Source: Pyrocephalus nanus (Eukaryota > Chordata > Aves > Passeriformes > Tyrannidae). Taken from it: 64,000 nucleotides of DNA. The position numbers and the translations under genes were made by a program. Shown here one piece after another: positions 49,668 to 61,600 of the stretch (positions within the stretch are counted from its first letter, which is position 1; each line of letters opens with the position of its first letter). The notes beneath the pieces are model-generated. The model was not told the origin of the DNA. It searched no databases and worked only from the letters and a program-made list of their open reading frames with translations. The stretch lies in NCBI GenBank assembly GCA_038380795.1, contig CM076264.1, forward strand, positions 3,660,001-3,724,000, read 5' to 3'.

Positions 49668-52600
49668 GTATAGCACTGACCCCAGCTTCCTGCATATGCA
49701 ATGTCCTCTAGCCCTCCCTAATACAGTTTTTTAATCATAGAGTTTAACTCTCTTACAGCTTTGTCTCTGGGTGTTTTGCCATAAATAATCTTGTGGGAGT
49801 ATCATGCTGCCTATGGTAACTAATCCTTTTGTAGTTGCCTCTTTTCATTTGAAAGCTATTTTCAGATGAACAACTGCTGTGGAGGAATGAAGTAATCTAA
49901 CAGCTGATGTACATTCTGCTAGGATAGCCTTTCAGAACATTATTTGGGGTTAATAACATGACTTCATTCCATTTTAAAAGGCTATCATCTAAGAAACATA
50001 CTGATCTGTACACTCTTTTTTTTTTTGCTCTGTTTCATTCTGCTTTTCTTTTATATGACTGATAAAAAATTTTGAAACAAATGTTTACATCTCTGTTCCT
50101 TCCTCTCAAAGTTTGTCTTTGTAACTAACACCTTTTACTAGCACTTGGCAAGTCTCTCTAACGCACTGCCACCGATTAATCTTATAGGAAAGAAATTTTA
50201 CTTCTCTGTTGTTGCACTGAGGAAAATGCAGATATTTTATGAGAAGGTTGCTAGATTTTTTAAAAGAGGTTCTTAAAGTTCTGCTTCTAGTGTGACACCT
50301 TAAGAAGCAATTAAGTCAGTTGGGAATACAGATCTGCTTGGCTTTCATTAGGTATGTGCTGGATGCTTTTGGAGATCCTTCCAATCCTCCTCATGAAGCC
50401 TTTTTTACCATCTACATAAATGATCAATTTTCTAAAAGTGATAAACACCCCACAAGACTCACTGGAAAAACAGGAAGCTCCATTAATATTTAGAATTTAT
50501 GAAAGTTATACCACTTGCATAGGGTGAAACATAAACAATGAACAATAAATTCCAGTTTTGAAAATCTTTCTGGTGGGCTTTTGGTCCAAAGGATTTTTGG
50601 ATGGTTTCTGCACTCACTCAGTGACCATTGTAAGGAAAAGCAGGATAAGAGACATAAGGATTTTAGAGAAAGAAGCTACGAGTTTCAGTGCCTGGTCCTA
50701 CTCCTTCTGATATTTGCAGAGGGATTTTTTTCCGCAGTTTCTACTCCTAAGCAAATACCTCTTTCCTATTTCCATTCTCCACTGAACACGCACTCAAGTC
50801 TGAAAGCCAGTCTGCCCTTCCAGATTTCACTGCAACTCCAGTTTTGTTGGAATTGTAAACCCAAGCACTATATGTGCCTGAAATAGACTGTAAGCTCTTC
50901 AGGGCAAAAGGGAAAAAAAAAAAATGGTCTTTCATATGTTTGTTTGGAACCAGGCATTTCACATGGTAAATGTTGCTACTATTCATAGCAATGCTAATAA
51001 ATGCACCATACAGCCCTTGACATCACTGGTGTTGTTGGATAATCTGTGCTGATGCTCAGCATTTGCCTCACATAATCTTTCCTTTTATTATTTATGTATT
51101 ATCAGATCTGCTGTCAAGATTCATACATATAGTTAAGACAGTTTATCCCGCAAGATGTGAAGCGATATGTGGCCACTGAAGGCAATACTAAACCCTTTTA
51201 GTGCACATTCTATTTTTGCATCTCCTTTGGATGCCTGGGATATTTGAATTAAACAAAAAAGAAAAGGAAAATTCCATTAAATGGGTGCAATAAGAGTCTG
51301 AAATTTATAACTGTACAGGCTCCGAGAAGCCATTTAGGAAACAGAAGTATAACCAAAACTGTAGTCACACAAAGTATAAGCTAGTTCTTTGGGAGTAAAT
51401 CTGAACAAGTCTTGGAAAAAGCAAAAAGATATCTGGCTTTCAAGTGGCTAAATTCAGCTCTACTAATTTTTGACATTTTGTTTTGACCTGAATTGTTAAT
51501 TCAACAAGCTTAACCTGGAAGGTGAACTGCTGTTCTTAATGACAGTCCTGCACCTGGGAATTAAGCAAAAATCAGATGTACAGTTTCAGCCAGTCTCATA
51601 GCCCTGTGAAATTCTTCACTGTTAACACAGGTAAACACCAACAGAAGATTCTGCAATGCAAGCCTTGGAATGACACACAGTAAACTTACCTACTGCATTT
51701 TTATTTCAGCCCCTTTTTATTAGCATGCTTTCAGGTAAACAGTGAATCTCCAGTTCCTTGTTAAAAGACATTCGCAGCAGAAATAGCTGTTGATAAACTG
51801 CAAAATCAGCCAAGTTTTCACCAGTGTTGAGATTACCAGTCTCTGGGCAAGACTGGTGATGACTGGAAGTGCACATTTGCTGGGCTGTGGGACACGACTT
51901 TGTGTTTTAGAGAAGTTTGGCAAGTAGGAATAGACACCAACTGTAAACCTTCCTATGGTCTCAGAGAGAGACTGCAGCAGTAACTCAGTGTGTGGATACA
52001 GCCACCTCCCCAAACTCTTGGTTTTTCATTGGCAGACTTGGACTAACCATAACTTTTCCAAGGCTACATGCATGTAAATCCATGTTTAAGCCCTTGGAGT
52101 TCATCGCTTGAACCTCATGTCCAGTTCTAAACTGCAACTTCAATGAATTCTTCAGTAGCTCCATGAATCTTTTCCTGATATAGTTAAAAAGTCTCATTTC
52201 TGACACTACAACAAACACACTAATATTCATTATTAAAATTTATGGTCAAGATTAAGGTATTTAGAAGACTTTAAACAGAAGGATTAAAGGAGTATTAGGT
52301 AATGAATAGAGGAGGAACTATCTAAGTAATATTTAAATATAGTCTGCTATGATTTTAAGCACAAGACAGGAAGGACTTGGCAGGAACAAATTAAAGAACT
52401 TAAGCTAAAAGGTTAAGATTTGGATTAAACTATTAACTAAACTTTTAATATTATTTTACATTATCCATTTATGACATTCTCTTTCTACCATCCTCTAAAT
52501 GTCCTCCTTTTCTCATTCTTCATCACCCTTTCTGCACTGACACTGAAACAATCCCTAAACACATCATAAAAGCAGACAGATGATTAGATTTTAGTTGGCA

Positions 52601-54899
52601 AGGAATTCAAATGAACTTCACACTTGCAGTTTTGGGATGCTGCCTGGATACACAATGGTACACAACCGTGGCTTACAAAGTAGCTTGGAGCCCTCAGCTA
52701 ACATTACCAAGAACAGCATGTATGTAAGGGAACAGCAAGGCCCAGAATAGATAACACCCAGTGTGTCCCAGCAGAATCCTGAGTGGCTGGGACATGGATC
52801 TGCCATCATCTTGGCACCCCAGGCTCTGGGGGTGTACATACCACCCATTCTGTGTGCAAACACGGAACACTGCAGAGTTGTGGGGCAAATTTCTTACTCC
52901 TTACTCATATCAAACCATCCAACAGTCCATCTTGAGAAATGCTAAAATCAAAATATGACTTGAGGTCTGAATTTCAGGCCACGGGCCAGTAACCAGAGTG
53001 GTTATCTCCACCTCAGAGCCAAACCCCCAGCACTATCTGTCACTGATAGGGCTGCGCTGGGCAAGCTGAGTCATTTTCTTCCATGTTAAGAACTCTCTGT
53101 TTTGTAGCTGCCTCTTAAATAACAGGAGGTTGTCAGGATTCCTTGCACACACTATTTTTAAAGCAGAAGTGCAGGACGCAGGTCCCAATCCAGTTAAGTC
53201 GCTCTCGTTCCAGTTAAATCCATTGCAAACATTCAGCTGAAACCAGTATGAACAGAAGTGCATCCACAGTGATGCACTCCAGGGCCCAGCAGCTTGTTTG
53301 ATTTACTCCAGGGAAAACTCTTGCCTGTACAGCTTTGGCTAAATATTTAGTATACCTGTCTCAATTAAATTTTCCTAAATGTCAGCACATCACATTGTTT
53401 TTCCAATATACAGTCACTAGGAGACACACACCAGGTTGAGCATGCCATTTACTCAAAATAAAACCCTTCATTATGCAATATTAACTTTGGCATGAGGTAC
53501 CTTTTGCAATTAGTTATTCTGCAATGTTAATTTTAAACTGGGCTTCCTGTGTGTTTAATCTGAAAGCCAAATACAGTGCCTTACATACAGTTTGTTTCCA
53601 TTTCATTGTAATGCACTGAAATACATGTCGAATTTCAGAGTCCTGTAGACCATAAGAACGTGTGAAGGGCAGAATGTCTTATTATTAAAGAAATAACAGT
53701 GACCTTGAATGAGTGGATCAGAGAAACGTATCAGACCACTGAAAAAATCCTCAAGGCACACTGCATCTTCCTATTTTTCTTCCTGAAGGTTATGAAATGA
53801 GAACAATTTCAACTAGTAAAATGAGAAGTATTAAAGTAAGTGGCAATGGGAATTATTTTCTTAGAAATCCCATTTTTACTATGTGATGCAATTAGTGTTG
53901 TATTTGTTAAATTCTACAACATCCAGAGCAGAAATAAATAAGCAGAAAAAAGTTTCTTCAGCGTTTAAGTTACTGTATTCTAAGGTTAAAGCTTTATCTA
54001 TAGGTTGAGGACATTTAGTGAGAGTTCAGTCACTAAGCAGTAAGTTTGCTCAGTGCCATCACCATCCCAGTTTCCAGAGCACTACCATGAAGATGACCAG
54101 TAGGAATTGTAACATTCAGAATTCTCTGTTTCCAGTCCTGATTCATCACCCCTTCCCCTGCTGCTGCATTTTCATTTTCAAATTCCCCAGCATGTAACTA
54201 AAGACAAAGAAGGAATTTTTCCCAAGTAGTGAATAAAGTAATATTGCCCAGCAATTCAGTTTCCTCTTAGAGAGAATTAAAATATCTTAAATTAATCAAT
54301 TCCTAGAAGCATATGGTAATTCTTAGTTAGGGCTCTCATTTTCCACACCTTGACCTTTATTTTGAGTTAGTTTAAAAATAATTAAAAAATGTTTAATAGA
54401 TCCTTCTTAAAAGGACAAAACATGCCCTGGAGTACAAAAGCGAGCAGAATATAGAAGAATAACTGAAAATACAATGTTTATAAGCAACTGGTGGGTATGT
54501 TTAAAAGGGGTTGTCTCTCATCTATCCAATGCAGGACACAGAAAGTTTAACTGAAGGTTTGATGTGGGAACCCTGGGGTCAGATGGGACTTTGCTCCCTG
54601 TCGGAGCAGAAGGCAGTTTTTCCCAGGCTGCTGTACATATGGTGTGTGGGACACTACAGATATGACCCTGCTAACAGCTGAATGCCACTCACCTGAAGGA
54701 AATGTGGAGCTGGAGGTTTGTGGTGTCCAACACTCTCTTCCACAATTTTGGAAGAAGGATTAATGTCACTAACTCCCTATGAAGCTGTGCTATGTGTTAG
54801 CTAAGTATGCACTAACATGTTGTTGGATTTCAGGCGCAGGGGATGGAATATCGGGAATTTAAGGCAAACAGAGGTTTGTATTCACCCATTGTGTTGCAG
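49668..54899 (+). other. MYOZ2: MYOZ2 intron 2
   Basis: 5.2 kb with no supported exon. It includes an L2-like LINE relic (50884-50990) and T/A-rich stretches. Near its 3' end a CACTAACAT branch-point-like sequence (54811-54819) is followed by an early CAG at 54831-54833 and then by the productive TTGCAG at 54899. Confidence 0.8.
50884..50990 (+). mobile_element. L2-like LINE 3'-end relic
   Basis: Reads TAGACTGTAAGCTCTTCAGG GCA, then GGTCTTTCATATGTTTG, then ACCAGGCATTTCACATGGTA followed by AATGTTGCT. This follows the L2 3' end consensus (TAGACTGTGAGCTCC..GAGGGCA, ...GTGCCTGGCACATAGTA.., AATAAATGTT) in order. Limits are approximate. Confidence 0.6.
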
Positions 54900-55069
54900 C
54901 CTCACCCACCTTAAACCTTGGAAAAAAGGTCAGCACGCCCAGAGATATCATGGTAGAGGAACTCTCAACACTCAGCAACAGAGGGGCCAGACTCTTCAAG
55001 AGGCGCCAGCGGAGATCTGACAAATACACGTACGAAAATTATCATTACGTAGCAAACAAGCCACGAAAT
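54900..55069 (+). CDS. MYOZ2: MYOZ2 exon 3: [11 protein letters not shown] and RGARLF...KYT core
   Basis: 57 codons counting the split one (residues 26-82). Reads [20 protein letters not shown], then ELSTLSN, then the signature [17 protein letters not shown] at residues 53-69 (54980-55030), then [13 protein letters not shown]. The start at 54900 is chosen because it keeps frame with exon 2 and places the signature Arg at residue 53, as in human MYOZ2. The more upstream AG at 54833 would bring an in-frame TAA at 54860. Residues 26-30 (ASPTL) differ from the mammalian DVDGM. The donor AAAT|GTGAGT is at phase 0. This N-terminal half is the part of FATZ proteins associated with alpha-actinin and other Z-disc partners. 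Confidence 0.93.
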
Positions 55070-56643
55070 GTGAGTATTTTGTACTGACTTATTAATGAGA
55101 CACAGCAAGCTAGCTCGGGTTCCCTTGGTGCTCGTGATACAAACACTGTGTGTGACCTATTTGCAGTTTCAGGAAGAATAGAAGCAAAATCCTGTACCAG
55201 AATAAGGCTAGTTGTATTTTATTGAGATCCTACAGACTACTAAAAAAAAAATTAAACTTAAATTTCTTTTTATATAGTACAGATGCTTCAAGATATTTCT
55301 CTGATCACTCACTCAACAGAAGTTAAATTACATATGGATAAAGTGGGATGAAGTTTGAGCCTTGATAAATCTGCCTTTTTAAAATAAATCTGGACAAGAG
55401 AAATCCCATACTAAAAAAAATTTGAATAACTTAATTAAACACCCAAGGCCATTCTTAAACACTATTATTTAGAAGCCCATCTGAATACTGTCCCCTGAAT
55501 TTCTGCCTCTATTGAGCATTAGAAGCTACACAGATAAATTCTGAGCACATCATCATTCTTGTCAGAATTCTGTGTGCACTTCCATGATTTTGCTACAGTC
55601 TGACAGATTCACTTCCCTCTAGTCCACTGTGCCCCACAAAAACACAGAGTACACACGGTGTACACCGAGTATGACATTCCAATACATGAAAAAGTGATGC
55701 CTCTGGCTCCTGTTCCCTTCCCTTAAGTGTCTGTTTAGCCACCACTGGTGGTGCCTTCACCATCTTTATGATGCTGCCTGCCAAAGTTAATCTTTTTAAC
55801 ACACTTCAGGACGACTGGAAAACATTCCGCCTTGATCTTTTTTTGTTGTTGTTTCAAGTTTAAACAAGTGTTATTTGTTTGCTTTCCTACTTCAAGAAAC
55901 TCTTACTCTAAAGCAGTCTATATTTAAGTTGCTTTTAGCCTATGTGTCATAGCTAAAATAAGATGCTGACTTCTGAGACTCTAATTCTATATTTAAGCAA
56001 CAATGATTAAGCTTTTGGATGTTTCCTTAGAACCGATAACCCGATAGGAGGGTGGAAAATAACAGCATATCATGAACCTCCAGAAAGTGACCTGCACTGA
56101 AATTGTTATTTCTATTACAAATAAAGGAAAAGACAATCCCAAACAAAAGCAGTTCAACAAATGCAGTGAGTTTTCAACCGAAGAGATGCTTTGAAGAATC
56201 GGTGCTTTGAAACTCAAAGGGCTCAAACTTGCCAGATTTCTGGAACCTCTGGGGTAGCAAGAGTGGCACAGAACATTTTACTGTCAAATTAAAAGCCACA
56301 TTTGATGGGCCTCCCAATCAAAATGACCAGAGCAACTCTTTGCTGTGAACCACCCAGCCCGTACGTCCGGGAGATTCTGTGGTGATTGGTGTAAGCATCA
56401 GATGGGATGAACACTCTTCATAGACTGCTTATCAACATTTAAATATCCCAAATATAGGAAAATGTCAGAGAGCTCAGATGGACAGTTGTAACTTAGGAAT
56501 CCTGTTGCCCTAGCTCGGTGTGCCTTAGGATTGTATACCCTGGGAATCAGATCTGGGCTGTGCACTGGAGAATCATTCCAACCTCAGCAGAGAATCCCAC
56601 TTTGTTTTGCCTGTAAGTGATATTTCTTTGCCTTTGAGTGCAG
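55070..56643 (+). other. MYOZ2: MYOZ2 intron 3
   Basis: 1.6 kb of AT-rich sequence. No repeat element, RNA gene or extra exon recognised. The acceptor is CTTTGAGTGCAG. Confidence 0.85.
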
Positions 56644-56773
56644 CGTGGGGAGCCCATCCCGAGTGTGAGAATGGACGGTCTCAGTGTGGATGGAATTCCC
56701 CAGCACGCCCCAATGACACCTCCCAACACGCCTGACCCCCGGAGCCCACCACACCCTGACAACATTGCCCCAG
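56644..56773 (+). CDS. MYOZ2: MYOZ2 exon 4: [12 protein letters not shown] segment
   Basis: 43 codons plus one base (residues 83-125). Begins [20 protein letters not shown] and continues [19 protein letters not shown] then NIAP. The [12 protein letters not shown] proline-directed Ser/Thr run is nearly invariant in the family and contains several SP/TP sites that proline-directed kinases could phosphorylate. The first half is variable, as in other species. The acceptor GTGCAG|CGT is at phase 0; the donor CCAG|GTAACG is at phase 1. Confidence 0.93.
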
Positions 56774-58434
56774 GTAACGTGGGACTTTACAGACATTGGA
56801 CATGTTTAGTTCTCATTTCATAGCAGAGAAAGGACCTTTTGTTAAAATAGAATTTATTAACAGAAGTGGATAAAACTGAATCAGGTAACTAATGAGAATC
56901 TCTCACAGGAAGGTAAAGTGGTGCTCTTAGTTGCTTCTGCTCATGTGTAAAAGATCTGACATGCCCTTTGTACTACTTCTCCCTAAACTGAAAACGTATC
57001 TTAATAACAAGAGAGACTGCTCCTATATTTATTGGTCCTATAAACATTGAGAAAGAGATCCTCAGATTTAAAAGCACATTAATATACTGAGTTTTCTTTG
57101 CCAAACCTTTGTTTCTAATACACGACATGTTGCTCAACAGTTTGAAAGTTAGTCATTGTAGTTTAATTATCCATCAGTGTAAATCTGAAGTCACTAAGTT
57201 TTGCTAGAACCCTTTAGAGAGAAGTAACTTTAAAAGGGATTTGCCTCTGGCTGTATAAACTGTTCTTTTTTAAATCCTTAACTGTGGGGGTACTGTTGGC
57301 TTTATTTAAAGCAGTGAGTTACAAGAAGGCCTTATTTTGTATTCTTTCAAGAGTAGAGAAGGCTAATTTGTTTTAATTAATTTATTCAGTGATATAGCCC
57401 TTCTTCCTGTTTATGAATTATCCATGAGCAGCCCGTGGTTTTTTACAAATTCATTCTTTGTTCAGAATTCCTCAATGCACGTTTTGTGCAGACCTTTTCC
57501 AGTCCATGCAAACTGGGTCAGTGCTGCTCTGTCAGTGGCTGCTGAGGCTCTGTGCATCCACTGGGCAAATACAATGCAAACAGAGATCACTTCCACTGCT
57601 TAGACATGATACAAATCTTCAGGCCTTTCTTTAGGCAAAAAAAAAAAAAAAAAAAAGTCTGGCAAAAGGAGAAGTTATTAAACCACAGGGGGGGTTAAGC
57701 TTATAGAAGGAAATAAAGGTACTTTAAAGACTTGATGTAGTGGGAAGGTAAAAGGGTAGAATAGATCTCCCTTGTATTTCAAATAAATACAGTACCTCAC
57801 ATAACTGGTCAGTCACTTACTGGTTTTAATTCTTCAAACTGTACATTAAGGTCTGTCTTCCCCCACAGTTTATTCCTGACCTATTGTACTTGGCCTTAGA
57901 AGAAATCACACTGAATATGGAATTTTTTTATTTAGTAAAATTCTGGTCAAAGCCTGATCCTCAGATGATTACGCAGAGGGGAACAACTGATTGTTCACTG
58001 TTTCAGATGATGAAAAGGACCAGAGAACCAAGTAGGCAGGACATTTTAAATCAAAGGGGAAAACTTCTCTAATAATGACTGTCACCAAAAGACTGTAGAA
58101 TTATCTTACTTTTAATCGAAAGGCCATTTTTAAAATCTTTCTGTTAATTCAGCTCAAGGACTGTGTAGCTACAGTCTGTGTTCAAACAAATGCTTACAAT
58201 AGGAACAAATTTATATAAAACTCAAATAAAATTAGCATCACATTTTGGAGCAGTTATCTAAAAGGCTACAAATTCCCCCAGCCATCTTCCTGTTTCTGTG
58301 TAGCTTCAGCCAAGTGGCTTGACCCAACTGTTCATTTTACCTGAGAAACCATGGTGTGTTAGTTCCTGGATCAATGTGAGGAAGCAGAAAACACCAAGTA
58401 TCATTATAACGGTTTTACCCTGCTCACATTGCAG
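56774..58434 (+). other. MYOZ2: MYOZ2 intron 4
   Basis: 1.7 kb, including an uninterrupted A-run of about 20 at 57637-57656. The run has no recognisable retroposon body or target duplication. Nothing else seen. The acceptor is CTCACATTGCAG. Confidence 0.85.
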
Positions 58435-58618
58435 GATATTCTGGACCACTGAAAGAAATTCCTCCTGAGAAGTTCAACACTACGGCTGTGCCCAAGTATT
58501 ATCAGTCTCCCTGGATAGAAGCCATTAGGGATGATCCAGAGCTGCTGGAAGCTTTATATCCCAAACTTTTTACACCAGAAGCGAAGCCAGAACTCCCTGA
58601 CTACAGGAGCTTTAACAG
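58435..58618 (+). CDS. MYOZ2: MYOZ2 exon 5: [20 protein letters not shown] to YRSFNR
   Basis: Residues 126-186 and two bases of codon 187. Reads [20 protein letters not shown], then [20 protein letters not shown], then [20 protein letters not shown]. This is the best-conserved block of the window's MYOZ2 and covers the first part of the C-terminal region known to bind calcineurin and other Z-disc proteins. The acceptor ATTGCAG|GA completes Gly126; the donor ACAG|GTAATT leaves AG for an Arg codon finished in the next exon. Confidence 0.95.
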
Positions 58619-61600
58619 GTAATTCTGAATGCACATTGAATTTAACAGAGCAGAGAAAAATTACTATGAAATAAAATGTTTCCACCAGCTGTAAAAAATC
58701 CCCTCCCACCTGTGTTGGCAAGTGTATGCATGAATGTGAACACACAGAGATTAAGTGGCAAACAAGGGATCAAGGAAGAAACTATCTCTGAAGTGTGGGC
58801 CCAAAATTAAATTGTAGAACTAGGAATATTTGATAAATTGGTAAAAATACTCAAAGAAAGTATCAGAATCAGTGTACTCACCAGATGGGAAATACGGGCT
58901 TCAAATTCCTTTCAGTATTTCTGCTGTTGAGTTCAGTAGCCACAGGACTACAAATGCTATCAAAGAAACAAACTCTCAGTCAAAACTTTGTTTCTAAGCT
59001 GTATAGTGCAAATCACTCTTTTTTTTATTATGTTTTAATACAACTCGTAGTTTTTTTAATGCAATGATAGTGCAATGAACTTTAACCTGCAACTAATCCC
59101 TCAGACCAAATAGTTTGCAGATGACACATTTTATTGCATTTAAAAGTTTTTGTGTCTTTGATAACCTTCAGATACAAATTAACAGATAAAACACTGCTTT
59201 ACTTACTAGCAACTAGTATATTAAGGCTTTCAATAGGACTTCTGGATATATGGACAACATCAGGATTTTAAAGTTTCAAAACAAAATCTTATTTATGTCA
59301 TTTAGTTTCTTTCATTCCATTGATACTATTTGTATTTATTGAGGTTATGGACAAATTTCCTCTAAACAACCCCTGCTGAGTCCCAGACAGCTGAGCCAAA
59401 CCAAAACCCGTCCTCAAAACTCCAGACAGCAATCTATTGAAAAGGAAAATGGCTCGTGGCAATACAAACTCAGAGAAAAGCCCCACAAACATCACTTGTG
59501 TTCCTGATGTTGATGTGAGTCTCAGCTCTGAGTGCAAGGACTAAAACATTACACAATTCAACATGAAAACTGGCACTGCAGACACTGCACTAATTGTGGT
59601 TTCCTAACAGCAACATACATTGCCATGTCAATAATTAAGTCTGTGTGGCACGCTCTTCTCAGCACACAAAGCTGCAAACACCAGTGCTGAGATGTGCCCC
59701 AGCTGCTAACACTGCAACAGTAACAGCACAGTTTGCGCGCTATAGTTATTGCAACTGAAACAAAATTTAGACAAAACAACAAACAGCCCAAGCAAAAATG
59801 CCAAAGACACATATACATGGAGACAGAGCCAATTCTGCCTCTCACGAGAGAGATGCTAGTCATTACTGGGAAGGACAGGATCACACAGGGCACAGAGACT
59901 CCATTAACAGGGATATGTGTCTTGAGATGGTGTCTGATGGCCTCTTTGTGGATTTTTAGTTGTCTCTGTGGTCCCATGTTCTGTTAGTTGTCCTCTTTAC
60001 AACACTGTTTGGATTTCTTTCTATGGGGATTTTCTCTGTGTATGAAATGACAGAACTGTGGCTCACCACAGTCCGAATTTCTCGAACATATGTGCAATTC
60101 TATAAGGAAAAGGTCAATATTATCCCTTGTAACTGCCATAAAAACCTGGCACATAAATCCAAATCCAAACTGTGAAATCGGTAAATACAGGACACAAACA
60201 TATAAACATAATACACCACAACTCTCCTTCTCCTGGAAAAAAACTTGACATCCTGAAGAAAATAAAAGGATGCCTGGCAGACCTAAAAAGCTGTTACATA
60301 GAACACATTCACATATATGTTGTCTAGCAAGAAGGAGTAGATCCAAAAAGAAACTGAGACTTTGCAAAATTGAAATTCAAGATGTTTGCCTCTTGGAGAG
60401 GATTTTACAGCCTTGATTCAGGGTCTACACTCCTAAAAATGCACAGGAGAGTGTCTGATTGTGGGATTCAAAACAGAGACCACTGGATGCCCAGCAAACC
60501 AAGAGAAATGAACTTCTCTGTCTCTAGATCCTCAGACATTCTGTGCATCTGGGTCACAGCATCCCTGACTTCTTTAATTGCAGTCTTGGAGAGAAAGCCA
60601 ATGATACTGTATTAAGCAATTGCAGCGTGATATAATAGCACCACTGTGTTATCAGCGAGAGGATCTCTCAAGGCTTTCCATCCTGCTTCATCACCCAGTG
60701 AAGTGCCATTCTGTTTGTTGTGCAAAGGGCTGGCACAGTCATCCTTAGTCAGGAGGGGGTGTGGTTAAGGGTGAGTGTGATGCACAGGATTCCCAAGGGA
60801 AAGGGGGCTGACATCCCTCCCAGTTTATTCAGTGGAGCATGCTGAAGTGGCACTGGGACTTTACAGGCCATTTCAGGTTCCTTTCAGCTTTCCTCGTTAC
60901 ACAACAAACTCTAATAGCAACACAACTTTAGCAGCGAGGGAGGTCTGATGTGTTGGAACAGATGCACACATGCATGGATTAAAAGCACGGAGATTAATTC
61001 CTATTAGGATTGAAGAAGTATTTACTGGTGAAAAGATTTCTTGCCTCTTCCCAGTGTGGAAGCACCTAGTAAACATCTGTGGGAAAGCAGCATGAATCTA
61101 CATTTGTTGAGGAGTTTATAAAATGAGTTAAATTAGTACTTTTATTCCATCTGCTTTCTTGGAGCTGGATAAAATGTCAGAGGTAGGATTATGAGTAACA
61201 AACAGAGACTACATCTTACTCACAAAGGACAAGCAAGTCTGACTAGTTCTGCCTCTCCTACCAGATAAATTCTCGCTCAGCTTTCTCAATTCCCAAAGAC
61301 GACTCCTTCAAAAACACTACAGGAATCCAGTCCATCTGGACTGGGCTCTAGTTTTCTTGATTCCCGGATTCTGAACTCCATTATAAAAATGCTGGGATCC
61401 AGAGTCTCACAGGAATTTTGGGTGCTGACTTGAAGTGGTGTGAGATTAGTGGAAGCTGTGTGCTTAGCCAGTTCCTTAGCACCTACAGACCTCTGTGAAA
61501 TCAGCATTAGCTCTTGCACTAAGCTTCCAGAAAGCCCTGAGCATTTTGCAGGGTCAGGTTCTTTGCTCTCGTGTCTCCTTCTTGCACAGAATTAACAATA

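Noticed and set aside
57637..57656. A20 run considered as a retroposon tail
   Set aside because: No recognisable element body upstream and no flanking target-site duplication.
59558..60367. Two overlapping minus-strand frames of 139 and 127 codons in MYOZ2 intron 5
   Set aside because: Cys/Leu/Phe-rich, no domain, opposed by frames on the other strand. Considered and dropped as a possible missing MYOZ2 exon because strand and sequence do not fit.
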